DNA from: Gambelia wislizenii
Taxonomy: Eukaryota > Chordata > Lepidosauria > Squamata > Crotaphytidae
NCBI GenBank assembly: GCA_030847615.1
Contig: JAUMIR010000005.1
Span: 105,739,116 to 105,803,115 of the forward strand
Reading direction: 5' to 3'
Length of the DNA: 64,000 nucleotides
The translations under genes and the position numbers were made by a program. Under the pieces are notes generated by a model, which was not told where the DNA came from, did no database searches, and saw only the letters and a program-made list of their open reading frames with translations. Position 1 is the first letter of the stretch. Every line of letters starts with the position of its first letter. Positions 45,286-55,308 of this stretch are shown here, in pieces.

Positions 45286-46505
45286 GTGTTGAGTATGTGA
45301 TTGCTTCCCGTGTTATTTTTCCTCTGAATGAATGCTTGGAGGAAGTAATGGTCTGGATGAGGAAAAACAAACTGAAACTGAATTCAGATAAGACAGAAGT
45401 GCTTACTGTTAAGGGTCCTAACCTGGGGTTGGAGGTGTGTCAATCAGTCCTGGATAAGGCTACATTCCCCCTGAAAGACTGTTTGCAGCTTGGGGGTGCT
45501 TCTATCAGTTGCTTCAAATGAGAGTCCAGATAGATGATAGATATGACAGCCAGGAGTGCTTACTATCAGCTTCTGCTGATACACCAGCTGCGCCTCTTCC
45601 TAGGACTAGAAGATCTAAAGATGGTAGTGCATGCACTGGTAACCTCAAGGCTGGGCTTCTGCAATATGCTGTACATTGGACTACCTCTGTGCCGAGTTTG
45701 GAAACTTCAGTTAGTGCAAAACATGGCAGCCAGATTGGTACTGGTGCATCTAGGAGCGATCATGCTACCCCTACCAGTATATTGTAATAACTCCACTGCG
45801 TTCCAAATAGATTCCAGGCAAGGTACAGAGTCTTGGTTGTTATCTTTAAAGCCCTATATGATTTAAGTCCAGGTTACCTACAGGATTGCCTTATCCTGTA
45901 CAATCTGCCTAGTATGCTCAGTTCTTCTGGGAGACATTTACTTCAGTCAGTCAGGACTAGAATGGCAATTGCTAACCAGTTTTCTTCAGCTGCCCCCAAA
46001 TTGTGGAGTAACCTACGGAAAGAGATTCGATATTTGAATACACTGAGTTTAAAACAGCATTAAAGAGCAATCTCTTCTGGCAGGCCTATCAAGATGGTTT
46101 TTAAATTATGAGTTTTTAAATTATGAATTGATTGTTTTAAATATGTATGCTTTTTAAACTGATGACAATGCTTTTTAGAGAGCGAGAGTGGTGTAGTGGT
46201 TTGAGTGTTGGACTATGACTCTGGAAATCCACTGGGTGACTTTGGCCAAGTCACACTCTCTCAGCCTCAGAGGAAGGCAAAGTCAAACTCTCTCTAAACA
46301 AATCTTTTCAAGGAAAACCCGTGAAAGTTAAGGTCGCCATAAGTTGGAAATGACTTGAAGGCACACAACAACAAATGCTCTTTTAATTGCTTATATATTT
46401 TTAATTGGTCTTCATGTTTTTAACTGTGTTGTGTATCTGTTTACTGCTGTATTTTAATCTGTTGTTCTCTGCCTCAATCCATAGGGAGAGGCAGGTAAGA
46501 CATAA
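45286..46505 (+). mobile_element. L2 LINE C-terminal part, carrying a Sauria SINE in its 3' UTR
   Basis: Frames give FPLNECLEEVMVWMRKNKLK, LNSDKTEVLTV, then MVVHALVTSRLGFCNMLYIG, WKLQLVQNMAARLVL, VIFKALYDLSPGYLQDC and FSSAAPKLWSNLRKEIRY, the L2 RT C-terminus. The 3' end is TGCCTCAATCCATAGGGAGA and GGCAGGTAAGACATAAATG. The SINE at 46178 splits the 3' UTR. Confidence 0.9.
46178..46373 (+). mobile_element. Sauria SINE with target duplication
   Basis: A forward copy: tRNA-like head GAGTGGTGTAGTGGTTTGAG, body CACTGGGTGACTTTGGCCAA and TCTCTCAGCCTCAGAGGAAG, tail AAGGTCGCCATAAGTTGGAA and CTTGAAGGCACACAACAACA. AATGCTTTTT at the left and AATGCTCTTTT at the right are the target duplication. It shows in one piece the order seen reversed at 11871 and 19973. 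Confidence 0.95.
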
Positions 46506-46529
46506 ATGTAGATGCAGCAATCCCATAGC

Positions 46530-46755
46530 AGAATTTAAGACAATGAAAGGGAAAAGATTATGGAATATTGAGACCTACCCATTAGGATTCAGTAACTCCA
46601 GAAAAAGAAAAGTGTGGTTCCAGTGATGGTTGGTGCTCTAGAAGCAATTCTAAACAGGCTGAGAAAACATCTGAATGAAATCACCATAGATTGGATCGCA
46701 ATAGCACAATTACAAAAAAATGGCACTACTTGGAACATGATACATTATCCAATGA
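46530..46755 (+). mobile_element. R2/R4-group LINE C-terminal piece
   Basis: Translation of GTGGTTCCAGTGATGGTTGG onward reads VVPVMVGALEAILNRLRKHL-like and then a LQKNGTT-like stretch, the C-terminal signature of R4-type ORFs. It is the likely continuation of 43730-44620 after insertion of the intervening L2 (and LTR-like) sequence. Confidence 0.6.
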
Positions 46756-47954
46756 TACCACACTGATTCCTAGTTTCTTGGGCAGACTCTGAATAATTGA
46801 GAGTCCAAATCAGTCAGTAACACCTGGTAGACCATGAAACCAATATAAACACCTAAGGGCAAGTTGTACCACATTTGTTTTTCAGACAGAAGCTTCCTTG
46901 GTGAACCTGGCTTTCCAAAATAATAAACAGGCGCTAGCTGGGGAAGAGAGTAGGCATGAGATAGGGAGCTGATGAATGTGTGAATATGCATGCATGTTTA
47001 TAAGGTGTTCATGTGTTGCTGTAAGTTATTGTGTGTGTGTAAAATAGACAGGATAACTGCTGTAGCTTCACATGATTTGCAGGCTCTGTCTTGTCCTATT
47101 TTCTCTAATAACCAGTTCTGCATTTCTTTTGAGGGCTCTTCCATGTTACTTGATTTGCAGTCTTTGATAACACAAGACTGCATTCTAGGACTGTCATAAA
47201 CCATTGTGTCAGCTTTGCCTCCTCTTCTTCAGGCAATATAAGGGACAATGGGTAACACTGTATGACTAATCTATTTTTAAAACCCCTGAACAAATGGGAA
47301 AATACTACAGCAATACTAATACTAATAAAACAGCAATACTAAAAATGACCTAAATTACAGTGTTGATGTAAATATTACTAAGATAATATGTAAAGTGCTT
47401 TCGGTACCTTAAAGCACAGTGAATAAGTGTCTACTGTTATAGAGCTGCAATGAAGTTAAATTTTCTATTTCCCCTGTGATGTATTTTCCTTACTGGAGTT
47501 GATGAGAAGGCTATTGAGAATTGTTTTTGTCTTGCTTCTTTTAAACCAATGTAAGATTTTTTAAAAAAACATCACAAATCAAGCAAAAGCACCCAACATT
47601 TATACCTTAGAAGTGTAAATAAGTAAAAATAACAACTGTATTTAACACAATGGTACACAAAGACTCAAGCAGGTACACAATGAATCCTGCATAACTGATG
47701 CCAAGAGCTAATTGGCATGATTTTCTGGATAATATCTACAAAGGAATGTTGAGTTAGTGTTCATGTCCAGTAGTTGTTTAGGGAACTAAGAATTATAAAA
47801 TATGTTTGGTGTTAAAGATGACTGGAGGAGTGTTAGTGTAAAACCTTATTATTTTAATAATAGAAGTCAAAGGTACACTTAGAATGCTATTTATGGACAA
47901 TAAATATTGTAAAAAGTATAAATCATAAGTAGGGAGTTATTTGCTCAGAAACAT
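46756..47954. other. No recognised gene or repeat
   Basis: Short frames only. Nothing recognised. Confidence 0.5.
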
Positions 47955-47957
47955 GGG

Positions 47958-48632
47958 GCCCATCTATACGAGGGGGGAGGGAAAGTATGGCAGCTGCAAC
48001 TTGTCTTAACTATCGTTTTTCACCCAGCAGCCCCCATAAGCTTCGCATTCAAAGATGACAGCTGATGCAGGGGCGGTGGCATGGCAACAGTGGGGGAGAT
48101 AAACTGGGGGAGGGGATGTCAGAAGCCCCCTACCTCCCCCAATCCCTGTGGGGAGGGTCAGCATGGCAATGGGGGGGAACCGGGGAAGGGGGAGAGGATG
48201 GCAACCACCCTCCTACCTCCCCCAATCCCCGCAGGGCGATGGCAACAGCGGCAGGGGTGGGTGGGTAGTAATGACAGCTGACCACTTCCCTTCCCCATCC
48301 CCTATTGCTCAGGGGGGAAATGGTGGCTGCAGGCACTTGCCCTCTCAGCAAGCCCCGCTCCTTGCGCATGTCTGGCCAATCAGATTTGCACTTTCTCTTT
48401 TTTGGGCAAGCAAATCAAATGGACTCACTTCTCCTAATGAGCAGAAATGTGCACCCCCATGTAGTTTTAGAAAAGAAATGGGAAAAGCCACAAAGGCTTT
48501 TCGGGCAAGGTTTTTGGACTATTTTGTCCCCCTCCTTCACAATATGGCAAAATCACATGGAATGCCATTAGGACAAGTAGGATTTTCCTTGCATTCCGTG
48601 AGGGCTTTTTTCACCATTTGGACAACCTCATG
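47958..48632 (+). mobile_element. CCAAT-MITE (family M), copy 4
   Basis: Left end GGGCCCATCTATACGAGG, right end TTTTTCACCATTTGGACAAC. It contains GCCCCGCTCC (48352-48361), GGCCAATCA (48374-48382), then TTTGCACTTTCTCTTTT, GGGAAAAGCCACAAAGGC and CCTCCTTCACAATATGGC, in the same order as copies 1 and 2. The left half (48060-48290) has repeated CTACCTCCCCCAATCCC and GGCATGGCAA units in GC-rich imperfect palindromes. Confidence 0.7.
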
Positions 48633-48754
48633 GTTTAGGAATAAATGTAATGTGACCTGAATGATGGGGAGGTATAGACTTACACAGGAAGAGGATCAAA
48701 GAGCAAAAGAAAAGGTGGATACATGGAAGCTAAGTTGGAAGTCATTTATCCATC

Positions 48755-49197
48755 CACCACTTTATGTATAACCTACCTTTTTCCCAGACTGGAACTCAAG
48801 AAGGCTTACAAAAGGGAGAAGATTACAATAAAATAATAAAGTTATAAACATACAATATTAAAATTAAAAGAGTATTAATCAACAGAATTTAAACCATTTA
48901 AAATCTTACTTTAAAACAAAGATTAAAAATAGTACAATGTCATAAAAAGCTAATTTCTTGTTAAAAATAAATTTTCAAAGGCTTGCTTAACCTGCTACTG
49001 AAAAGACAACAAAAAAGGAAGCACCCTAACTTCCCTAGGGAGGGAGTTCCAAAGTATGGGAGCAGCCACAGAGAAGGCCTTTTCCTGCATTCCCACCAGC
49101 CTTGCGTGTGAAGGCAGTAGAAATAAGTGCCACTCCTGCAGATCTTAAAGCTCAGGAAGGCCTATGTGAGGAGACATCAGTCCTTCAAATAGCCTAT
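48755..49197 (-). mobile_element. L2 LINE 3' region
   Basis: Reverse L2: CCTACCTTTTTCCCAGACTG and CAAGAAGGCTTACAAAAGG at the 3' end, TCCCTAGGGAGGGAGTTCCA, GGGAGCAGCCACAGAGAAGG and CAGTCCTTCAAATAGCC. This is the same order as 14450-14900 and 62020-62520. Confidence 0.8.
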
Positions 49198-49199
49198 CT

Positions 49200-50732
49200 T
49201 GTTAAAATGTATGAAATGATATTGTATGTACTGCTTATACAGTACAATGTACTTTACTGTTTCCATCAATGTTTTTGTCTAAATACCCTCTTGCTAATAA
49301 CATCTCATCATATGTCTGGAGAAATAAGTCTTTCTCTGTCATTTTGTGCCTAAGAATACTGTATTTGCCAAAGTAAAGCACATCACTTTTCCTTTGTTGT
49401 TGAACCTCTAACCTCTAGCAAAGTAAACCAAGCAATGTGAGAGAAATAATTCTGGGGTAGTAACTACTGAAGCGAAATGACACCCCATCAGATGATATGA
49501 ATTATTTAAAAATTATGTCAGAGAAGATCTGTTGTTATGTTATCAGTATATTGCCAGCAAGTCACTGGCCTGGGATGCTAGAGAAAACTTTTACCAGGCT
49601 TTAATTCCAATATATCAGCCTTGATAAAGTTTTAGTCTCAAGGGTTAAGGAATAATTTATATAAATTGACTGCTCATTGCAGTCTCACATGTGTACAAGC
49701 TTCAACTGTCAGATTCCTGTACTTATTTATTTATGTTGGTGATAATACTGTTCTCTCTCAAAGGGAATTAATGATTGCTAAGACAATCCTGTAAAGCAGG
49801 GCAGGCAATTCGCTATAAAGTGGGAGTGAATAATTTCCAGAGACTGTTGAACTGCAACTCTCATAACTTTCCTCATTGGCTATGCTGACTAAGGCTTTCA
49901 GGAATTTCAGTCCAAAAATATCTGGAGGGGTATCAATTGCACACCCCTTTAATAGAGGCATGACTGTGCCAAAACCACACAAATTAATAAAACTCCCATT
50001 GCCCACTGATACCTGAAATGGGAGTGTTTTTCTCCCCAGTTTATAAAGGGATGGGGAAGAAAAATCCGCAGAACATATATCGAGATCATCTAGAAGTAAG
50101 CAAAAATGTGACTCGGATGGTATACCATCTATGGATGTGCTTCTTATTTCCATTGCCTCCATGTTGGCAGAGTATCAGGACTGTAGTTTTGGACCCAAAA
50201 GGCAAGTGCTAGATCTGTGGATGATTAGCAATAAGTCAGAAAGGATTTCTGACCCCCAACTGTTTAACAATAGCAACAACAACCCCCTGCATTCAGCTGC
50301 TGAAAAGAAATATGGAGGGGGATAGAAAGACAGGCAACCCAAGAACAGATCTATAAATTTGGTTCTAGTGCTGAAACAAATTCCTGGAATTGTCTGCTGA
50401 GGCTCCTTGATCCTTACTGCTTAGTGTATGTCTGACTGGGCCACTATTTTGCATCTGAATCTCAGTTAGGTCTTAGTTTGGTTGCTTTAAAAACAAAGTA
50501 GATTTCACAAGCCTGAAGCTTGCCCACCTCTCGCATAAAAGGCCCTACAAGAAATGCTAAATAAATAAAATGATCCACTAAAAAGCAGCTTGCTGGATAG
50601 TAAAAGCATTTCCTAATTTTTCTAATCACAGATGACAGTTTTAAAAGGAGCAACATATGATCCTTGTGACTTTTCCCTTCAGGGAGGTTGTGGAGTGAGC
50701 AAAGCCAGCTCTGTGGAGAGCAAATGATGCCC
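49200..50732. other. No gene; one short dispersed repeat
   Basis: Apart from the small repeat at 49848-49926 nothing is recognised. A 134-codon minus frame at 50162-49758 overlaps that repeat and has no known domain. Confidence 0.5.
49848..49926. repeat. ACTACAACTCCCA-type repeat
   Basis: GAACTGCAACTCTCATAACT, CATTGGCTATGCTGACTAAG and CAGTCCAAAAATATCTGGAG give the full layout of this palindromic family, including its typical CAAAAA.ATCTGGAGGG end. Confidence 0.6.
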
Positions 50733-50736
50733 CCAA

Positions 50737-50849
50737 AAGCCTGATTAGTACTTGGATGGGGGACTGCTAAACAATACCAGATGCTGTAGCCTGAATTTCA
50801 GAGGAAGGCAATGGCAAGCCACCTCTTAGTACTCCATGCCTAAGAAAAC
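50737..50849 (+). mobile_element. 5S-Sauria SINE, left part of a SINE split by CR1
   Basis: It contains CCTGATTAGTACTTGGATGG (5S-derived) and TTTCAGAGGAAGGCAATGGC, ending CCTAAGAAAAC at 50849. The remaining part stands at 56757. It lacks the first part of the 5S head. Confidence 0.85.
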
Positions 50850-52910
50850 TCCAGTACTCCAGAGAAGAAGAGGAAGAGCAGCAGTGCCAGACCTTAAGGA
50901 ACACACAGGAAATCTTAGTAGATCCAGGACATGAAGTGGCCTCTGCCAAGATTCAAAGGAGGAGGAGGGTGGTGATGGTAGGGGATTACCTGCTGCAAGG
51001 AACAGAAGAAGTAGTTTGCAGGCCTGACAAAATGTCTCGGAGGTATGCTGTCTCCCTCGGGCAAAAATTCAAGATGTAACAGAGAGGCTGACAAGACTCA
51101 TCAAGCCTTCTGACCATTATCCTTTCCTTTTGGTCCATGTGGGAACCAATGATATTGCAAGGCATAGCCTTCAGAAGATCACAAGGGATTATGAGGCTTT
51201 GGGTAGGAAGCTGAAGAACCTGGATGCACAGGTAGTCATTCTGTCTGTCCTTCCAGTGGAAGGGCATGGCCCAGGAAGGGAGAGAAAAATAGTGGAGGTG
51301 AACAACTGGCTGCACAGATGGTGCCACCAGGAACGGTTTGGCTTCCTGGACCATGGGGTGCGGTTTCAGGGAAGTGGACTACTGGCAAGGGATGAGTTGC
51401 ACCTCACAGCAGTTGGCATGAATGTTTTTGCTAAAACACTGAAAGATCTTATCAGAAGGGCTTTAAAGTATGTTGTGTGGGGAAGGAAGACAGTATTCAT
51501 GAGGACAAGAGTTCATCAAGTGCTGGAGAAAATGGTCCACTTATTATACAGACAACAAGGCAAATAGTACAAGAACCCAACAGTGGGATGAATAAAACCT
51601 TTAAAAGACAGATAGAGGGAATGGCCCATGGTCTTAGATGTCACTATACTAATGCACAGAGCATGGGAAATAAACAGGATGAACTTGAACTCTTAGTGCA
51701 GCAAAACAAATATGATATAATAGGCATCATCCTGGTGGGATGAGTCTCATGATTGGAATGTACTAATAGAGGGGTATGGCCTATTTCAGAAAAACAGACT
51801 GAACAGGAAGGGTGGTGGAGTAGCATTATATGTTAAGGGTTTGTACACCTGTGAACAGATCCATGATTTAAATCCTGGGAGCCAGGTTGAGAGCATATGG
51901 ATAAAAATTAAGGGAGAGAGAAACAGCAGGGATATCATTTTGGGGGTCTACTACAGACCTCCAAGCCAAACTGAGGACTTGGATGATGCTTTCCTGGAAC
52001 AGATGACCACATATTCAGAAAGGAGAGATGTTGTAATAATGGGGAATTTCAACTATCCTGATATTTGTTGGAAGTCCAACTCTGCCAAGAATATAAGGTC
52101 CAACAAATTCCTCATTTGTCTTGCAGACAATTTCATTGTCCAGAAGGTGGAAGAGGCAACAAGCAGATCAGCTATTTTAGATCTGATCCTAACCAGTTGG
52201 GATTATCTGGTTAATGGTGTGGAAGTGGTTGGATCCTTAGAGGGGAGTGACCATGTTCTCCGGAAGTTTGTTATACAGAGGAAAGGGGAAGCCAAGCATA
52301 GTCAGACATGCCTTCTAGTTTTTAAAAAAGCTAATTTCAGAAAACTGTAAGAAAGCTAATTTCAGAAAGCTAATTTCAGGGAATTACTGGGGCTGATCCC
52401 ATGGTCAGAAATACTAAAAGATAAAGGAGTTCATGAAGGATGGGAGTTTCTTATAAGTGAGACACTGAAGACACAATATCTCACTTCAAACAGTTCCAAT
52501 GAGAAGGAAAAAGGGGAAATATCTAAAAAAACCCAGTATGGACGTCGAAAGAACTCTCAAATGAGATAAAACTTAAAAACGACATGTACAAGAAATGGAA
52601 AAAGGGGAAATCACCAAAGAAGAATTCAAACAAATAGCCAGCTCATGTAGGGGGAAAGTCAGAAAAGCCAAAGCTCAGATGGAGCTCAGGTTTGCTAGAG
52701 AGGTTAAAAACAATAAAAAGGGCTTTTTTGGTCATGTCCGTAGCAAAAGGAAGAATGAGGAAATGGTAGGGCTGCTGAATGGAGAAGATGGTGAAAGGCT
52801 GACGGGACAGAGAAGAGGCAGAACTACTTAACACTTTATTTGCTTCAGTCTTCTTCCAAAGGGGGAACAGTGCTCAACCTGGGAAGATCAAGCAGATGTT
52901 GCAGTAGAGG

Positions 52911-53603
52911 TGTAATATGTGGGGAAATAACCATTGTAATGTAAAAGCAATCTTGTGTACCTCATTCACATCCTAAGATAAGTCTAGGTTTTTTCCCTGC
53001 ATGCTTCTGTTCTCCCAAATTTCCTTTCTCTTATTTCACTGGGCACTTCCAGTCAACTGGAGTGCTGGGTCATTCCACACATGACCTAATTTAAATTTTA
53101 TTGCTCTGTGTAAGTTCTCTTTTAAGTGAGAGTCTCCATGAGGCTGTAGCCATCTTAAGACATCTTAAGCCATATTATCTTTGTTTAGCCATCTTTCCTG
53201 AAACCATGACATGATGTTCACCATGCAGCCTCTTACTGCTGTAGGCTGAGTGAGTTTTTTCTACCCTAAATACTCTTGGTCAGTTAGGAACCTCTTTTAA
53301 AGTTTGTTTTAGTATGTAGATTGAGATTGATATACCTTCAGTAAATTTTGATTTGCATTTTAAACTGACTCCTTTGTTTTGTAATGAGTCTAATTTAACT
53401 GAGTGATCTCAGACCTCTGAACACACTTTTTAAATGTTAATTGAGCTTGCCTTAGCATTCCTAAGTTGCACTCTGCATGAAGTTGAAAGTAAATGAATGA
53501 TTTAAAACTCTTTTTAAAAGAATTTAATTCTTGTTGCTTTTTAAAGGACTAGATCCTGGAATTTTTAAATACAATCTTATTTTTTAGACTCATTACTCCT
53601 ACA
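52911..53603. mobile_element. Solo LTR of an LTR retroelement
   Basis: A 693-bp block starting TGTAATATGTGGGG and ending CTCCTACA, so TG...CA. It is flanked by the direct repeat AGAGG (52906-52910 and 53604-53608). Removing it rejoins the CR1 reading across GCAGTAGAGG/AAATGCAGCAC. No internal coding sequence, primer-binding site or polypurine tract adjoins it, so it is a recombined solo LTR. The orientation and the lineage (ERV or Gypsy) are not determined. Confidence 0.88.
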
Positions 53604-53727
53604 AGAGGAAATGCAGCACAGAATTGGTAAAGAGGTAGTTCAGGAAAACCTGGCCAGTATAAATGAGTTCAAGTCTCCAGGGCCAGATGAACTTCATCCA
53701 AGGGTATTAAAAGAAATGGCAGAAGTA

Positions 53728-55308
53728 ACGTATATTCCGGCATATAAGATGACTTTTGAGGACTCAAAAGTGCCCTCGAGAATCGGCTGTCGTCTTATAC
53801 GCCGGATATACTTTGCTTCGCCTGCCTGCTTATCTCCTGCCTCTTCGCAAATGGAGCGAAGAGGCAGGAGATGGGGCAGGGGAGTGAAGCAAAGTGTTTT
53901 TGAAGTTCATTCACCCCCCTCCTCTGCCTTCTCCCCCTTTGGGGAGCAACGGAAGACAGAGGAGGGGGGCGAACGTTGCGGTTTGCCGCGGCCGCTGCTT
54001 GATCGCCTCTGCAGCGGCCGAGGCGAACCGCTAGATTTGCCCTTTCCCCCCATCTTCCTTGAAGGTGGGGAGAGGGGGCAAATGTGCTCCATTTGGCAGC
54101 ACAGCCTCAGTATCTTCCTCTTGGGCTCCCTCCTGGAAGGGAGCCCAGGAGGAGCTTGCAGAGGCAGTGCTGCCAAACCCGGGATTCGTCCCCTCTCCCC
54201 ACCTTCCTTGAAGGTGCTGAGAGGGGGCGAACATGCCCCGTTTGGCTGCACAGCCTCCGCATCTTCCTCTTGGGCTCCCTCCTGGAAGGGAGCCCAGGAG
54301 GACGATGCGGAGGCTGTGCTGCCAAACCCGGGATTCGCCCCCCCTCCCCCCTCCCTTGAAGGTGGGGAGAGGGGGCAAATGTGCTCCGTTTGGCAGCACA
54401 GCCTCTGCATCTTCCTCTTGGGCTTCCTCCTGGAAGGGAGCCCAGGAGGAGCTTGTAGAGGCTGTGCTGCCAAACCCGGGATTCTCCCCCTCTCCCCTCC
54501 TTCAAGGAAGGTGGGGAGAGGGGGTGAACGTGCGCCGTTTGGCTGCACAGCCTCCGCATCTTCCTCTTGGGCTCCCTCCTGGAAGGGAGCCCAGGAGGAG
54601 GATGCAGAGTCTGTGCGGCCAAATCCAGGATTTGCCCCCCTCCCCACCTTCAAGGAAGGTGGGGAGAAGGAGCAAAGATGCCAAGTTTAACCCTGCAGCC
54701 CCGATGCCTTCTTCTGGGCTCCCTTGCAAAGCGATCCCAGAAGGAGGCATCGGGGCTGTGGAGTTAAACCCCTAGAGTCACTCCCCCCCTCCCTACCTTC
54801 CAGGAAGGTGGGGAGAGCGAGCGAAGGTGCCAAGTTTAACCCTGCAGCCCCGATGCCTTCTTCTGGGCTCCTTTGGAAGGGAGCCCAGAAGGAGGGATCG
54901 GGGCTGTAGAGAGAGGCGAATCTTGGGGTTTGCCGCAGCTGCCCCCACTTCTCCTGCCTTGGTCCCCTTTGGAAGAGCCAAGATGTAGGGAAGGGTGCTG
55001 CTGGGGCAAACTGGGCATTTTCGCCCTTTCCCTCCACCTTCGTGTCCAGTTTGACTGGAAGGTTGAAGAGAGGGGCGAATGTTGCCCTGCCAGCTGATCC
55101 TGTTCGCTTTCCCAACTCACAGGAGATCCTCCTGAGTTGGGAAACAAAGAGGATCAGCTGGCAAGTCTCCCCCAGCCAGTCACCCAGCTAGCCAAATTGG
55201 GGGGCTGGTCTTATATGGCGAATATATGCCTAAGCCTAGATTTTTGGCTGGAAATTGGGTGTGTGTGTGTGTTATACGCCTAGTTGTCTTATACACCGGA
55301 ATATACGG
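53728..55308. mobile_element. TA-flanked nonautonomous transposon built of serial GC-rich hairpins
   Basis: 1581 bp between TA at 53726-53727 and 55309-55310. The ends ACGTATATTCCGGCATATAA and the complement of TTATACACCGGAATATACGG pair. Removal rejoins CR1 as GCAGAAGTA/ATCTCAG. The TA target suggests Tc1/mariner. The interior is a chain of at least 15 inverted repeats with almost no spacer. Long arms such as TTTGGCTGCACAGCCTCCGC / GCGGAGGCTGTGCTGCCAAA recur four times (from about 54093, 54239, 54391, 54538), and a TTTAACCCTGCAGCCCCGAT version occurs twice (54686, 54834). They alternate with short GGTGGGGAGAGGGGGC / GCCCCCTCTCCCCACC hairpins. Open frames up to 359 codons here are by-products. 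Confidence 0.88.

Noticed and set aside
45286..46080. A host gene suggested by several adjacent plus-strand frames
   Set aside because: All translate to L2 reverse-transcriptase segments (LVTSRLGFCN and neighbours) with frameshifts.
46178..46373. tRNA gene
   Set aside because: The tRNA-like head is diverged and fused to a SINE body and LINE tail; no cloverleaf-competent 3' half follows.
53611..54690. Plus-strand 359-codon frame and an overlapping 248-codon minus frame
   Set aside because: They start in CR1 sequence and run into the hairpin transposon. The repeated protein units simply reflect the GC-rich DNA repeats on both strands.
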